A stretch of 64,000 bases of DNA, taken from Bin87 sp034421995 (GTDB lineage: Bacteria; Chloroflexota; Dehalococcoidia; Lucifugimonadales; UBA3495). The notes beneath the pieces were generated by a model. That model was not told where the DNA came from, searched no databases, and saw only the letters and a program-made list of their open reading frames with translations. The position numbers were made by a program, and so were the translations under genes. The stretch lies in the NCBI GenBank assembly GCA_034421995.1, contig DAOUJY010000025.1:40888-104887 (forward strand), written 5' to 3'. This document shows, one piece after another, positions 7,618-15,267 of this stretch; the first letter of the stretch is position 1; every line of letters begins with the position of its first letter.

Positions 7618-8870
7618 GAACAGCGTCCTGGCGGTCCTCCCTGGGCCGGCAGGGCCGTTATCGCGGGGTGTCTCTGCTGTGCGTTATCGTTGCCCTCAAC
7701 AGCCTGGGCATGGGCATCATCTCCCCGGTTCTGCCTCTGTTCCTGGAGCAGGAATATGGCGTGACCGCGGCCGAAGTCGGCATCGCCGTTGGCTTGTTCG
7801 GCGTGGGCCGTCTGGTCACCAGCGTACCGGCCGGCTACCTGGCGCAACGGTACGGCCGGCGGCGCGTCCTGGCCTTGGGCGCCGCCATCAACACGGCCGG
7901 CGCGGCCATGGTGTCAGTGTCGTTCAGCTACGTGTGGCTGACCGGATGGCGGTTCGTCTCCGGTTTCGGCGGCAGCATTTTCCTTACCGTCGCCACCATT
8001 TACCTCCGCGACGAGGCTGATGCTGAAACCCGGGGCCGCCTGCTCAGCCTGCAAGAGTTGAGCATATTGGCCGGACAGATTTTGGGCCCGTTGCTGGGAG
8101 GCTATATCGCCAGCATATTCGGGCTGCGCATCCCCCTGTTCGGCCAGGCGATACTGATGGCGGCCTCCCTGGCCGTAATCGTCATGGCCCTTCCTGAATC
8201 GCGCTGGCGGGAAACCTCGTCGGAATCCCATCGCCGCCGAGTAGGGGCTACTCATGAGTCGCCCCGGCCCGCGCAACCGCAGCGCGGCGCCCTGTGGCGT
8301 CTCATCTTCAGCCCGGCGTTCATCTTCGTGGGCCTCTTCGCGCTCATGATCGTGGCCAACCGACAGGGCGCACGCTTGAGCGTAATGCCCCTGTTCGGCC
8401 GTCAGAAAGGGTTTGGACCTGATGACCTGGGACTGTGGCTCAGTGTCACCCATTTCCCGCAGTTCTTTACCACCATGTTTTCCGGCTATCTGTCTGACCG
8501 CTTCGGACGCAAAACACCCATTCTGCCGTCCATCATATTGCTGTGCCTGGGCATCGCCGCCTTTGTGTGGGCCGGCAATCTATGGCAACTGCTGCTATCG
8601 GGAGTTCTGCTCGGCCTGGGCGAAGGTTTGGGCAGCCCGGCCGGCACGGTGTTCTTCGCGGACATCGCTCCCCCCGGCTTGGAGGGCGTGACCATCGGGC
8701 TGCTGCGAACCTTCGGAGGGGTCGGCACCATTATCGGAGCCATGTCGCTGGGCGCGATAGCCGACGCCACCAGTTTCACCTGGTCCCTGTGGGTGGACGC
8801 GATTATCCTGGCGGCGTCGGGTATCGGGTTGTTGCTGTTTGTGCGTGAGACGTACCGCCGGCGGCCATGA
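7614..8870 (+). CDS. MFS transporter, 12-TM drug/metabolite type
   Basis: This 418-residue permease has the MFS motif A-like loop YLAQRYGRRRVLALG between TM2 and TM3 and a second DRFGRKTPI after TM8. The GTG start at 7614 overlaps the DUF951 stop (GTGA). The central cytoplasmic loop, at RRRVGATHESPRPA, is built from a family B palindrome (8241-8265), so a small repeat appears to have been tolerated in a variable loop. Probable substrates are unknown; the family exports drugs or small metabolites by proton antiport. Convergent with the next MFS gene, with an inverted-repeat element between. Confidence 0.85.
   Translation: MRTASWRSSLGRQGRYRGVSLLCVIVALNSLGMGIISPVLPLFLEQEYGVTAAEVGIAVGLFGVGRLVTSVPAGYLAQRYGRRRVLALGAAINTAGAAMVSVSFSYVWLTGWRFVSGFGGSIFLTVATIYLRDEADAETRGRLLSLQELSILAGQILGPLLGGYIASIFGLRIPLFGQAILMAASLAVIVMALPESRWRETSSESHRRRVGATHESPRPAQPQRGALWRLIFSPAFIFVGLFALMIVANRQGARLSVMPLFGRQKGFGPDDLGLWLSVTHFPQFFTTMFSGYLSDRFGRKTPILPSIILLCLGIAAFVWAGNLWQLLLSGVLLGLGEGLGSPAGTVFFADIAPPGLEGVTIGLLRTFGGVGTIIGAMSLGAIADATSFTWSLWVDAIILAASGIGLLLFVRETYRRRP
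8241..8265. repeat. family B palindrome inside an MFS gene
   Basis: GTAGGGGCTACTCATGAGTC followed by GCCCC folds with one mismatch. It is read as VGATHESP in the inter-domain loop of the MFS transporter, in the same reading phase as the copies at 3516 and 19082. Confidence 0.85.
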
Positions 8871-8873
8871 TTG

Positions 8874-8979
8874 TCAGAATCAGGATTCGCTGGATTGAAG
8901 GATATTCAGGATCGGGCCTCTCCTCCACCGAACGGCTCCAATCCTGTCAATCCCCAAATCCCGAAAATCCTGATTCTGA
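8874..8979. repeat. 106-bp element with 14-bp perfect terminal inverted repeats
   Basis: TCAGAATCAGGATT (8874-8887) is matched exactly by AATCCTGATTCTGA (8966-8979). It lies between two convergent MFS genes. It may be a dispersed repeat or act as a bidirectional terminator; it has no T-tract. Confidence 0.7.
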
Positions 8980-8993
8980 TGATTCTCCATAGG

Positions 8994-10340
8994 TTACGAA
9001 TCCCCCGCCGCCCCGGCCGTCTCCATCAACGCAGCAGGGTGTTCAACCCTTACCTTGAGCAGCAGCGCGCCGCCGATGATAAACAGCAATGCGCTGGCGC
9101 CCAACAGCGCGGTGTATCCGAACCCCGGGCCGAACCACACCGCGACCAGATCGGGCAGGGGGCCGATAGCTTTGGCGCCGGCAGCGCCGAACAGGGTGCC
9201 CAGATTAACCACTCCCATGTGCTGCGCCTCGCGGCCCGGGGCTCCCAGGTCATTGGCCATGGCCCAGTGAGTTGTCAGGATGATCCCCACCGCTCCGCCG
9301 ATCACGCTGGCGACAACCACCGCCAGCAAATAGGTGCTTACCCACATCATAGCGATGGTGGACAACACCGCGACGACTGTTCCGAAGGCCAGCAGCGGCT
9401 TCCGACCAATGCGATCCGACAGCCACCCCGAAGGGTAGGTGGTCAAAATCAGCATTCCACCGATCCCGATTATGGCCACGCCCAGGGCTTGCGCCGGATT
9501 CTCCACCTGCACCTTGTCGCGGAGGAAAAACAGTCCGTAGGTGGTGAAGATGACGATGGCGCCGATGAAAGCGCTGCGGGAGGCCACGAACCAGGGCAGG
9601 TCGGCATGGAGACGGGCCATGTTAGCCGTTTCGGGAAAAGCCATGGCGGCGCGGTGAAACGCTGCCGCCGTCACCCCGCCGGTGTCGCGCATACGCTGGT
9701 ATATGGTGGTGGAGCTGACGCTTGCCGTCACGATTATCGCCACGCCGAACAACGCCAGCGTGAACCAAAGCCACTGGGCGTGGTCCGGCCAAGAATAGTG
9801 ACCTATCATCAGCGCGGTCAGGCACAGAATGCTGGCCCCGCCCAACGCCTCCATCAAAGTTTTTATGGACGCCGCCACGCCCACGCGGTTAGCCGGCACC
9901 AGCTCCCGTATGCTCGCCAGGTAGGGCGAATACGCGATCCCGGAGTTCGTCTGGATGAACAGCCACACCACCAACAGGCTGGTGTAGGTCAACGGCATGG
10001 CGAGAGCGCCCAGAGCGACGGTGATGCAGACGCCGCCCCACAGCATATAGGGCAATCGCCGGCCCAGCCGCGACCGGGTTCGATCACTGGCCCAACCGAC
10101 CGGCACCTGGACCAGCGCTGCCGCCAGCAGCCCGGCCAAGCCCACCACCCCCAGGAGGGTGTTCTTGGCCGCCTCCGGAGCGACCTCCAGCACCAGGATC
10201 GGCAGCACCGCAGTATCCATCGCCAGCACGAAGCCCGCCAGCCCGAAGCTGTACGCGTTCAGGCGCACCAGCGCCCATTTCCCCCAGACAAACCCGGGCG
10301 ACGCCGGCGCCGACTGAGTTGTGTAACTGTATGCGTTCAT
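8994..10340 (-). CDS. MFS transporter, GPH/MFS_2-like
   Basis: This 448-residue protein has about 12 hydrophobic segments. The loop after TM2 reads GWASDRTRSRLGRRLPYMLW, the D-R-T-R-S-R-x-G-R-R signature shared by glycoside-pentoside-hexuronide and sucrose-type MFS carriers. A second loop, SDRIGRKPLLAF, lies in the C-terminal half. The start at ATG 10340 (MNAYSYTT) was preferred to an upstream ATG at 10388 because the latter runs into the promoter zone of the divergent gene. Probable solute uptake by proton or sodium symport; substrate unknown. Confidence 0.82.
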   Translation of the reverse strand: MNAYSYTTQSAPASPGFVWGKWALVRLNAYSFGLAGFVLAMDTAVLPILVLEVAPEAAKNTLLGVVGLAGLLAAALVQVPVGWASDRTRSRLGRRLPYMLWGGVCITVALGALAMPLTYTSLLVVWLFIQTNSGIAYSPYLASIRELVPANRVGVAASIKTLMEALGGASILCLTALMIGHYSWPDHAQWLWFTLALFGVAIIVTASVSSTTIYQRMRDTGGVTAAAFHRAAMAFPETANMARLHADLPWFVASRSAFIGAIVIFTTYGLFFLRDKVQVENPAQALGVAIIGIGGMLILTTYPSGWLSDRIGRKPLLAFGTVVAVLSTIAMMWVSTYLLAVVVASVIGGAVGIILTTHWAMANDLGAPGREAQHMGVVNLGTLFGAAGAKAIGPLPDLVAVWFGPGFGYTALLGASALLFIIGGALLLKVRVEHPAALMETAGAAGDS

Positions 10341-10439
10341 GGTTGCCCGGTATGAATACGCTGGGGTCTGAAATCGGTATCTTTGCATATGCTACAATGC
10401 GCCGGCCGGACTATCAATCTAACGGCACAGGAACGCGCC

Positions 10440-11492
10440 GTGCGCATTTGTTCGCTCCTTCCCAGCGGAACCGAGATACTGTTTGCCCTCGGGTTGGGCG
10501 AACGGATCATCGGAGTAACCGACCTCTGCGACTATCCTCCGGCCGCAAAGGATATTCGCGTCGTCTGCCGGAGCCGCATCGACCCGTCGGTGATGTCCAG
10601 TGAGGAAGTAGAGGCCGAGATGCACCGCATCCTCTCGGCCGGCGAAAGCCCGTATGACCTGGACGTGGCATGGCTCAACCAGGCGGCGCCCGACCTGGTC
10701 CTCACCCAGGACCTGTGCTATTTCTGCGAGGTTGACGCGGGAACGGTCCATAAGGCGGTGGATCCGATACCGGACCAGCCCCAGGTCCTGAACTTGAACC
10801 CTCGCACCCTGGACGAAATCCTGGATAGTTTCCTTGAAGTCGGCGCAGCCTGCGGGGTGTCGCGGCGAGCCGTCGCGCTGGTGTCCCAATTGCGCGAACG
10901 CATCGACGCCGTGGAATGTGAAGTCCGGGGATCCCAGACCCGACCAACTGTCTTCTCCCTGGAAGGGGTGAACCCGCTTGTAATCGGAGGCCACTGGGTC
11001 ACGGACCTGGTGACCAGAGCCGGAGGAATACTGCCGGAGCGATTCACTCCTGGGTGCGCGGCGGAGCGTATCCAGTGGAGTGAAGTGGTTGCAGCGCAAC
11101 CGGAAAAGCTCTTCATTGACTTGTGTTCGTCCGACCTGGCGCGCAGCGTCCGGGAAATCCCGTGGTTGGCATCACAACCCGGATGGGAGGACCTGCCCGC
11201 GGTCCGCGCCGGGGAGGTATATCTCATCGATCACAGCACCCTCAGCCGGCCGAGTCCCCGGGTGGTGAGCGGACTGGAATTGTTGGCTCAACTCACTCAT
11301 CCCGACCTTTTTTCAGGACATATCCCCGCCGGGGCCGTGCTCAAGTTGGATCCGACCGTCGCGGCGAGTGTGGAACCGGAACACATCGGCGACGCTTTCG
11401 GACCCTGGCCACCGCCCAAAATTGGGCGGCGTCCGAACGGATCCGCCCCAATACCGGCCACGGTTGGCATTAGTGATACTGGCCGGGTATAA
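10440..11492 (+). CDS. cobalamin-binding/ABC substrate-binding protein (BtuF-like)
   Basis: This 350-residue protein has the periplasmic-binding (class III, BtuF/FhuD) layout: RICSLLPSGTEILFALGLG, IIGVTDLCDYP, PDLVLTQDLC.FCEV, then a C-terminal lobe with HWVTDLVTRAGG and RAGEVYLIDH. No signal peptide is present from GTG 10440, which is common for this 'cobalamin-binding protein' subgroup and leaves its location uncertain. The GTG was chosen because a TACAAT box at 10393-10398 would lie inside the longer frame starting at 10383. A link to the corrinoid genes cobQ-cobU-pduX at 28514 is plausible (inference). The proline-rich tail contains the promoter of the next gene. Confidence 0.75.
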   Translation: MRICSLLPSGTEILFALGLGERIIGVTDLCDYPPAAKDIRVVCRSRIDPSVMSSEEVEAEMHRILSAGESPYDLDVAWLNQAAPDLVLTQDLCYFCEVDAGTVHKAVDPIPDQPQVLNLNPRTLDEILDSFLEVGAACGVSRRAVALVSQLRERIDAVECEVRGSQTRPTVFSLEGVNPLVIGGHWVTDLVTRAGGILPERFTPGCAAERIQWSEVVAAQPEKLFIDLCSSDLARSVREIPWLASQPGWEDLPAVRAGEVYLIDHSTLSRPSPRVVSGLELLAQLTHPDLFSGHIPAGAVLKLDPTVAASVEPEHIGDAFGPWPPPKIGRRPNGSAPIPATVGISDTGRV

Positions 11493-11493
11493 T
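11464..11493 (+). promoter_or_regulatory. sigma-70-type promoter for the flavin reductase gene
   Basis: TTGGCA (11464-11469), an 18-nt spacer and TATAAT (11488-11493). It sits in the last codons of the preceding gene and 30 nt before the GTG start. Confidence 0.7.
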
Positions 11494-11523
11494 CATCACC
11501 AACTTTTCGGGGGTAAGCGCGCA

Positions 11524-12012
11524 GTGGTCAGTTCAGATGATTTTCGTCATGCCATGGCAAAGTTCGCAACCGGCGTTACGGTAATCACCACGTTGGATCC
11601 GTCGGGAAATCCCCATGCGATGACGGCCAATGCTTTTACGTCGGTCTGCCTGGAACCGCCCACACTTCTGGTATGCGTCGCCCACAATACCATCACCTAC
11701 GGGTACGTGGAGGAGCAGAAGCGGATCGGTGTGAACGTCCTGCGTGAAGAGCAGGAAGAATTGGGGATGTACTTCGCCCGACGGCCGGAGCAACGGGTGG
11801 GCAATCCGGAGTATTCTTACACCATGGGCGAACACGACGTGCCCGAACTCGACGGCTCCATGGTCTTTTTCAACTGCGACATCGTAGGCTCTCACGTGTA
11901 CGGCGATCACACCATCTACGTGGGAGAGGTCAAGCAGATGAAACAGAGCGGGGACGACGCCAATCCGCTGATGTTCTACGACAGTCACTGGTATCACCCG
12001 GCCCACGAATAA
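11524..12012 (+). CDS. flavin reductase family protein (FMN-binding split barrel)
   Basis: This 162-residue protein has the flavin-reductase-like pattern FRHAMAKFATGVTVITT near the N-terminus, then AMTANAFTSVCLEPPTLLVCV (flavin-binding strand and loop) and GDHTIYVGEVKQ near the end. It should use NAD(P)H to reduce FMN or FAD, supplying a monooxygenase such as an LLM-class enzyme (one is present at 39877; inference). The GTG at 11524 was chosen: it follows a GGGGGT ribosome site and matches the usual family N-terminus. It has its own promoter at 11464-11493. Confidence 0.85.
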   Translation: MVSSDDFRHAMAKFATGVTVITTLDPSGNPHAMTANAFTSVCLEPPTLLVCVAHNTITYGYVEEQKRIGVNVLREEQEELGMYFARRPEQRVGNPEYSYTMGEHDVPELDGSMVFFNCDIVGSHVYGDHTIYVGEVKQMKQSGDDANPLMFYDSHWYHPAHE

Positions 12013-12140
12013 TACCAACCCGTGATTGGCAGGTTGCCGGGTAACATCGGTCGGGTGCCCTCCCGTCTCATCTTGGCCTGAGAATTAACGTCCGGTTCCA
12101 CTGGTGCGACGACGACCAATCGTCGTCAATCTCACTTCGG

Positions 12141-12169
12141 TTGTCAGTACCGCCGGCCTCTGGCACAAT
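12141..12169 (+). promoter_or_regulatory. probable promoter of the thrC-NIL-moaD cluster
   Basis: TTGTCA (12141-12146), a 17-nt spacer and CACAAT (12164-12169), leaving a leader of about 75 nt before the GTG start. No riboswitch was recognised in the leader. Confidence 0.5.
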
Positions 12170-12249
12170 AGTAGGCCCGTTGCCGATCAGAGCCTTACGC
12201 TGTGGTCCGGCAGCGAGCCATCAACCCACACCAACGGAGGTGTTTTCCG

Positions 12250-13539
12250 GTGGCGTTTGTCAAAGGATTGAAGTGTCGGGAATGCGGCCGGGAATACCCG
12301 GGCGAACCCCTGAACGTCTGCGACTTCTGTTTCGGTCCCCTGGAAGTCATTTACGACTACGTGACCATCTCGGAGGTCATCGACCATCAGCGTATCGCCG
12401 ACGGCCCTCTGAGCATCTGGCGTTACCAGGATCTGCTGCCGGCCAACGCAGATGATCCGGTGGACATCATGGCCGGCTATACCCCGCTGCTCAAGGCCAA
12501 AAACTTGGGCAAACGCCTTGGTTTGAACAACCTTTACATCAAGAACGACAGCGTAAATCCGTCTTTCTCGTTCAAAGACCGCGTGGTATCGGTGGCAGCC
12601 ACCAAAGCGGTCGAGTTCGGTTACGACACGTTGGCGTGCGCCAGCACCGGTAATCTGGCGTGCAGCGTGGCCGCTCACGCCGCCCGGGCCGGCGTTGACG
12701 CAGTGGTGTTCATTCCCGCCGACCTCGAGCGGGGCAAGGTCATCGGCGCGGCGGTGTACAACCCGACCCTGGTCGCGGTGGAAGGCACCTACGACGAGGT
12801 CAACCGCCTGTGCAGTGAGGTCAGCGACAACTACCACTGGGCCTTCGTCAACATCAACATGAGACCCTACTATGCCGAGGGCAGCAAGACCCTGGGCTAC
12901 GAGGTTGCCGAGCAACTGGGCTGGCGGGTTCCCGATCACGTGGTTGTCCCCTCCGCGTCCGGCGCCATGTTCACCAAGATCTGGAAAGGGTTCAACGAAT
13001 TGGCCTGCCTCGGGCTGTTGGACGACGTTGACCCCATCCCCTTCGGCGCCGACCAAAACACCGTGCATCATCCCGCGGTCACCACGCGGATGCACATGGC
13101 GCAGGCCGCCGGCTGTTGTCCCATCGTAACCGCGTGGGAGAACCACCAGAACCAGATCCGGCCGGTTCGCCCCGACAGCATCGCCAAATCCCTCGCCATC
13201 GGTAATCCCGCCGATGGTATCTACGCTCTCCGGGTGATCCGGGAGTCTGATGGCAGCGGCTACGCCGTGCCGGAGAATCAGGTGGTGGAGGGCATCAAAC
13301 TTCTGGCCGAGACGGAAGGTATCTTCACCGAGACCGCCGGCGGCGTGACTGTCTCCACGCTGAAATACCTGGCGGAAACCGGCGCTATCGGCGCCGACGA
13401 ACTTGCCGTGGCCTATATCACCGGCAACGGTCTCAAGACGCAGGAAGCCGTGGAGGAAGTGGTCAACCCCCTGTTGGTGAAACCGATGATGGGCTCCTTC
13501 GAAGCGGCGTTGGAAAACCGCCTAGCTGCCCGCGCTTAG
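12250..13539 (+). CDS. thrC: threonine synthase (or threonine-synthase-like sulfhydrylase)
   Basis: This 429-residue PLP enzyme belongs to the threonine synthase family. The N-terminus has a rubredoxin-like Cys4 knuckle (CRECG, then CDFCFG). PLP-Lys is in NPSFSFKDRVVS, followed by CASTGNLACSVAAHAA and, near the C-terminus, FTETAGGVTVSTLKYLAE. GTG 12250 is preceded by GGAGGT with 8-nt spacing. Canonically it turns O-phosphohomoserine into threonine. It is followed at 6 nt by a NIL-domain gene and then by a MoaD-like sulfur carrier. That company is typical of carrier-dependent sulfur transfer to amino acids, so a role in homocysteine or cysteine formation is an alternative (inference). A MetX-like hydrolase is at 47321. 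Confidence 0.85.
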   Translation: MAFVKGLKCRECGREYPGEPLNVCDFCFGPLEVIYDYVTISEVIDHQRIADGPLSIWRYQDLLPANADDPVDIMAGYTPLLKAKNLGKRLGLNNLYIKNDSVNPSFSFKDRVVSVAATKAVEFGYDTLACASTGNLACSVAAHAARAGVDAVVFIPADLERGKVIGAAVYNPTLVAVEGTYDEVNRLCSEVSDNYHWAFVNINMRPYYAEGSKTLGYEVAEQLGWRVPDHVVVPSASGAMFTKIWKGFNELACLGLLDDVDPIPFGADQNTVHHPAVTTRMHMAQAAGCCPIVTAWENHQNQIRPVRPDSIAKSLAIGNPADGIYALRVIRESDGSGYAVPENQVVEGIKLLAETEGIFTETAGGVTVSTLKYLAETGAIGADELAVAYITGNGLKTQEAVEEVVNPLLVKPMMGSFEAALENRLAARA

Positions 13540-13545
13540 GAAAAC

Positions 13546-13788
13546 ATGGCTAACCAACGAGTCCGGTTCACTTTTTCATCAGACCTGGTGAAGGAACCGA
13601 TAATCTACCGATTGGGCCGCGATTTCCACGTGGTTACCAACATCCGCCGCGCCGACGTGCGCGCCGACGTCGGTTGGGTGGTGCTCGAGTTGGAAGGCGC
13701 CGAAGCAGACATCCAGCGAGGGCTGGCGTGGGTGAGTGATCTCGGAGTCCGCGTCGATCCCATCGCCGGCGACGTCATCGAAGGTTAG
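13546..13788 (+). CDS. NIL domain protein
   Basis: This 80-residue protein has the NIL fold pattern: RVRFTFSSDLVKEPIIYRLG, a middle VVTNIRRADVRADVGWVVLEL and a final GVRVDPI. NIL domains are found at the C-terminus of methionine importer ATPases and as small free proteins next to sulfur-assimilation genes, where they probably bind methionine or a related ligand or assist sulfur transfer. The gene is 6 nt after the thrC-like gene on the same strand, implying co-transcription. Confidence 0.8.
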   Translation: MANQRVRFTFSSDLVKEPIIYRLGRDFHVVTNIRRADVRADVGWVVLELEGAEADIQRGLAWVSDLGVRVDPIAGDVIEG

Positions 13789-13880
13789 CGCCGGCCACGA
13801 ATCGAAATCATCTTACCCCCAGAAACCATGCCATTGCGCACCGAGCGCGGCAATCCAGTATCTCGAAGAGGAGTTTCCCC

Positions 13881-14159
13881 ATGGGCGTTACGGTACGCAT
13901 CCCCACCCCGCTGCGACGCATGACCGGCGGCGCTGACAAGGTCGAACTGGAAGTCGCCGACCTGTCCCAGATGATTGACCGGCTGGAGGGCGACTATCCC
14001 GGGTTCAAGGAGCGTCTGCTGGACGAAGAGGGCGAACTGCGCTACTTCGTCAACATTTACGTGAACGGCGAGGACATACGCTTCGACCAAGGCCTGCGCA
14101 CCGCCATCAAGTCGGGTGATGAGGTCAGCATCGTGCCGGCCGTGGCTGGCGGCGGCTAA
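13881..14159 (+). CDS. MoaD/ThiS family sulfur-carrier protein
   Basis: This 92-residue ubiquitin-like protein starts GVTVRIPTPLRRMTGG and ends VPAVAGGG, the diglycine tail that is adenylated and thiocarboxylated in this family. An AAGAGGAG ribosome site precedes the ATG. No moaE, moeB or thiF gene is nearby, so the activating enzyme is elsewhere. Position after the thrC-like and NIL genes suggests it supplies sulfide to amino-acid synthesis, in the way CysO or HcyS does, and not to molybdopterin (inference). Confidence 0.82.
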   Translation: MGVTVRIPTPLRRMTGGADKVELEVADLSQMIDRLEGDYPGFKERLLDEEGELRYFVNIYVNGEDIRFDQGLRTAIKSGDEVSIVPAVAGGG

Positions 14160-14168
14160 CTAGCGCCG

Positions 14169-14810
14169 ATGGCCACGCCGGGGGCCGGGCCGTCCCGGCG
14201 GCAGATTGACCGTTTGGGGGAGCGGCTGCGAGAGGAAGTCACGGTTGACGACCGGGGTATCCTCGACGCTTACCGTGACTCGTTCTTTGGAACGCTGCTG
14301 CTGGTGACGTTCGACATGGGACGTTTGGGCATTGGCCAGATGGACGGAGGGCGGATAAAGCGTCCAGAGTCAGTGATTGCTAAGTTGGAGCGGGACCCTC
14401 ATATCCGTCTGTCGCGAATGCAGGACATTGCCGGTTGCCGATTGGTGGCTAATTCTCAAGCTGAGCAGGACGAAATTTTTGCCCGTTTGCAGGCGGACTT
14501 TAATACCTACCGAGCCTATGACATCCGGGAAAATCCCCATAGCGGTTACCGCGCTGTCCATGTCGTCATTAGTCGTGACGACAAGTTCGTTGAAGTGCAG
14601 GTGCGGACGGAAAATCAGAGGGAATGGGCTCGCCTGTCTGAGCAGGCAACAGCGTACGACCCTTCGATCAAATACGGTGGCGGAGATGCAGCCATCCGAC
14701 AGGCTCTTGACGCGCTGTCGGAAGCGTATTGGACTTATGATCAGGCCAGTGAAACGCCACCGCCTGGTATGACCCATGAAGTTGAAACGTTGATTGCCCG
14801 GATGCGCTAA
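14169..14810 (+). CDS. RelA/SpoT-domain small alarmone synthetase
   Basis: This 213-residue protein is a single (p)ppGpp synthetase domain without hydrolase, TGS or ACT domains. Visible motifs are GGRIKRPESVIAKLER, SRMQDIAGCRLV, PHSGYRAVHVVI and VEVQVRTENQREWARLSE, which hold the substrate-binding Arg/Lys, the catalytic Asp, the stacking Tyr and the late Glu/Gln. It would transfer pyrophosphate from ATP to a nucleotide or, in some toxic relatives, to tRNA. It begins 9 nt after the MoaD gene and is followed after 65 nt by a 110-residue unknown gene; toxic small alarmone synthetases are usually encoded next to small antitoxins. Base composition is less GC-rich than the neighbours, which may mean transfer. 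Confidence 0.85.
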   Translation: MATPGAGPSRRQIDRLGERLREEVTVDDRGILDAYRDSFFGTLLLVTFDMGRLGIGQMDGGRIKRPESVIAKLERDPHIRLSRMQDIAGCRLVANSQAEQDEIFARLQADFNTYRAYDIRENPHSGYRAVHVVISRDDKFVEVQVRTENQREWARLSEQATAYDPSIKYGGGDAAIRQALDALSEAYWTYDQASETPPPGMTHEVETLIARMR

Positions 14811-14875
14811 ACCACCGACCATTTGACGCTGTTGTATAATGGCGTTGCGCTACCCGCAAATTACAGGAGGCAGGT

Positions 14876-15208
14876 ATGGAGCGGAAATTGAAGTGGTTCT
14901 TGGTCGAATACGATCGGCACGAACATGAACTCCGCAATCTGACCGAATATACCGAACCGGAGCAGCGTCAAGAGGCGTGGGAACGATTGAAGGAATTGGA
15001 GGGGGAGCAATTCCCGGAATTGCAGCGTTTCGTCAAAACTGGCGTGCCCCTCCGTATGGAGTATGTACTGCTGCTATCAGAATCGGAAGAAGCAATCCGG
15101 GTCACTCACGGCAACTATTTCAACGGCTCCCACCTATCGGTTGCCGAATACCGGGAGATAATGGCCGGCAAGCGGGAGAAGCCGGCACGCCTTGCTGTTG
15201 CCGGCTGA
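14876..15208 (+). CDS. unknown 110-residue protein next to the alarmone synthetase, possible antitoxin
   Basis: No family recognised. The protein is charged and largely helical by eye: an N-terminal KLKWFLVEYDRHEHELRNL, a central helix of EEW/LKELEG type and a C-terminal segment LSVAEYREIMAGKREK. A strong ribosome site (ACAGGAGG) precedes the ATG and a TATAAT (14835-14840) lies in the gap after the synthetase gene, so it may have an extra promoter, as antitoxin genes often do. An intrinsic terminator follows 30 nt after its stop, closing the unit. Function as an antitoxin is inference from position only. Confidence 0.6.
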   Translation: MERKLKWFLVEYDRHEHELRNLTEYTEPEQRQEAWERLKELEGEQFPELQRFVKTGVPLRMEYVLLLSESEEAIRVTHGNYFNGSHLSVAEYREIMAGKREKPARLAVAG

Positions 15209-15237
15209 ACCGGCCCCGACTTCCGTCCATCCAATGC

Positions 15238-15265
15238 GCCCGGCAAGCGGCTTGCCGGGCTTTTT
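15238..15265 (+). terminator. intrinsic terminator
   Basis: GCCCGGCAAG, loop CGG, CTTGCCGGGC, then TTTTT: a perfect 10-bp stem with a T-tract on the plus strand. It terminates the upstream plus-strand genes; it lacks a T-tract in the other direction. Confidence 0.93.
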
Positions 15266-15267
15266 GC

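Noticed and set aside
8871..10355. 494-codon plus-strand frame opposite the second MFS gene
   Set aside because: Composition is Gln/His/Arg/Pro-rich, as expected of a high-GC shadow; the minus strand encodes an evident permease.
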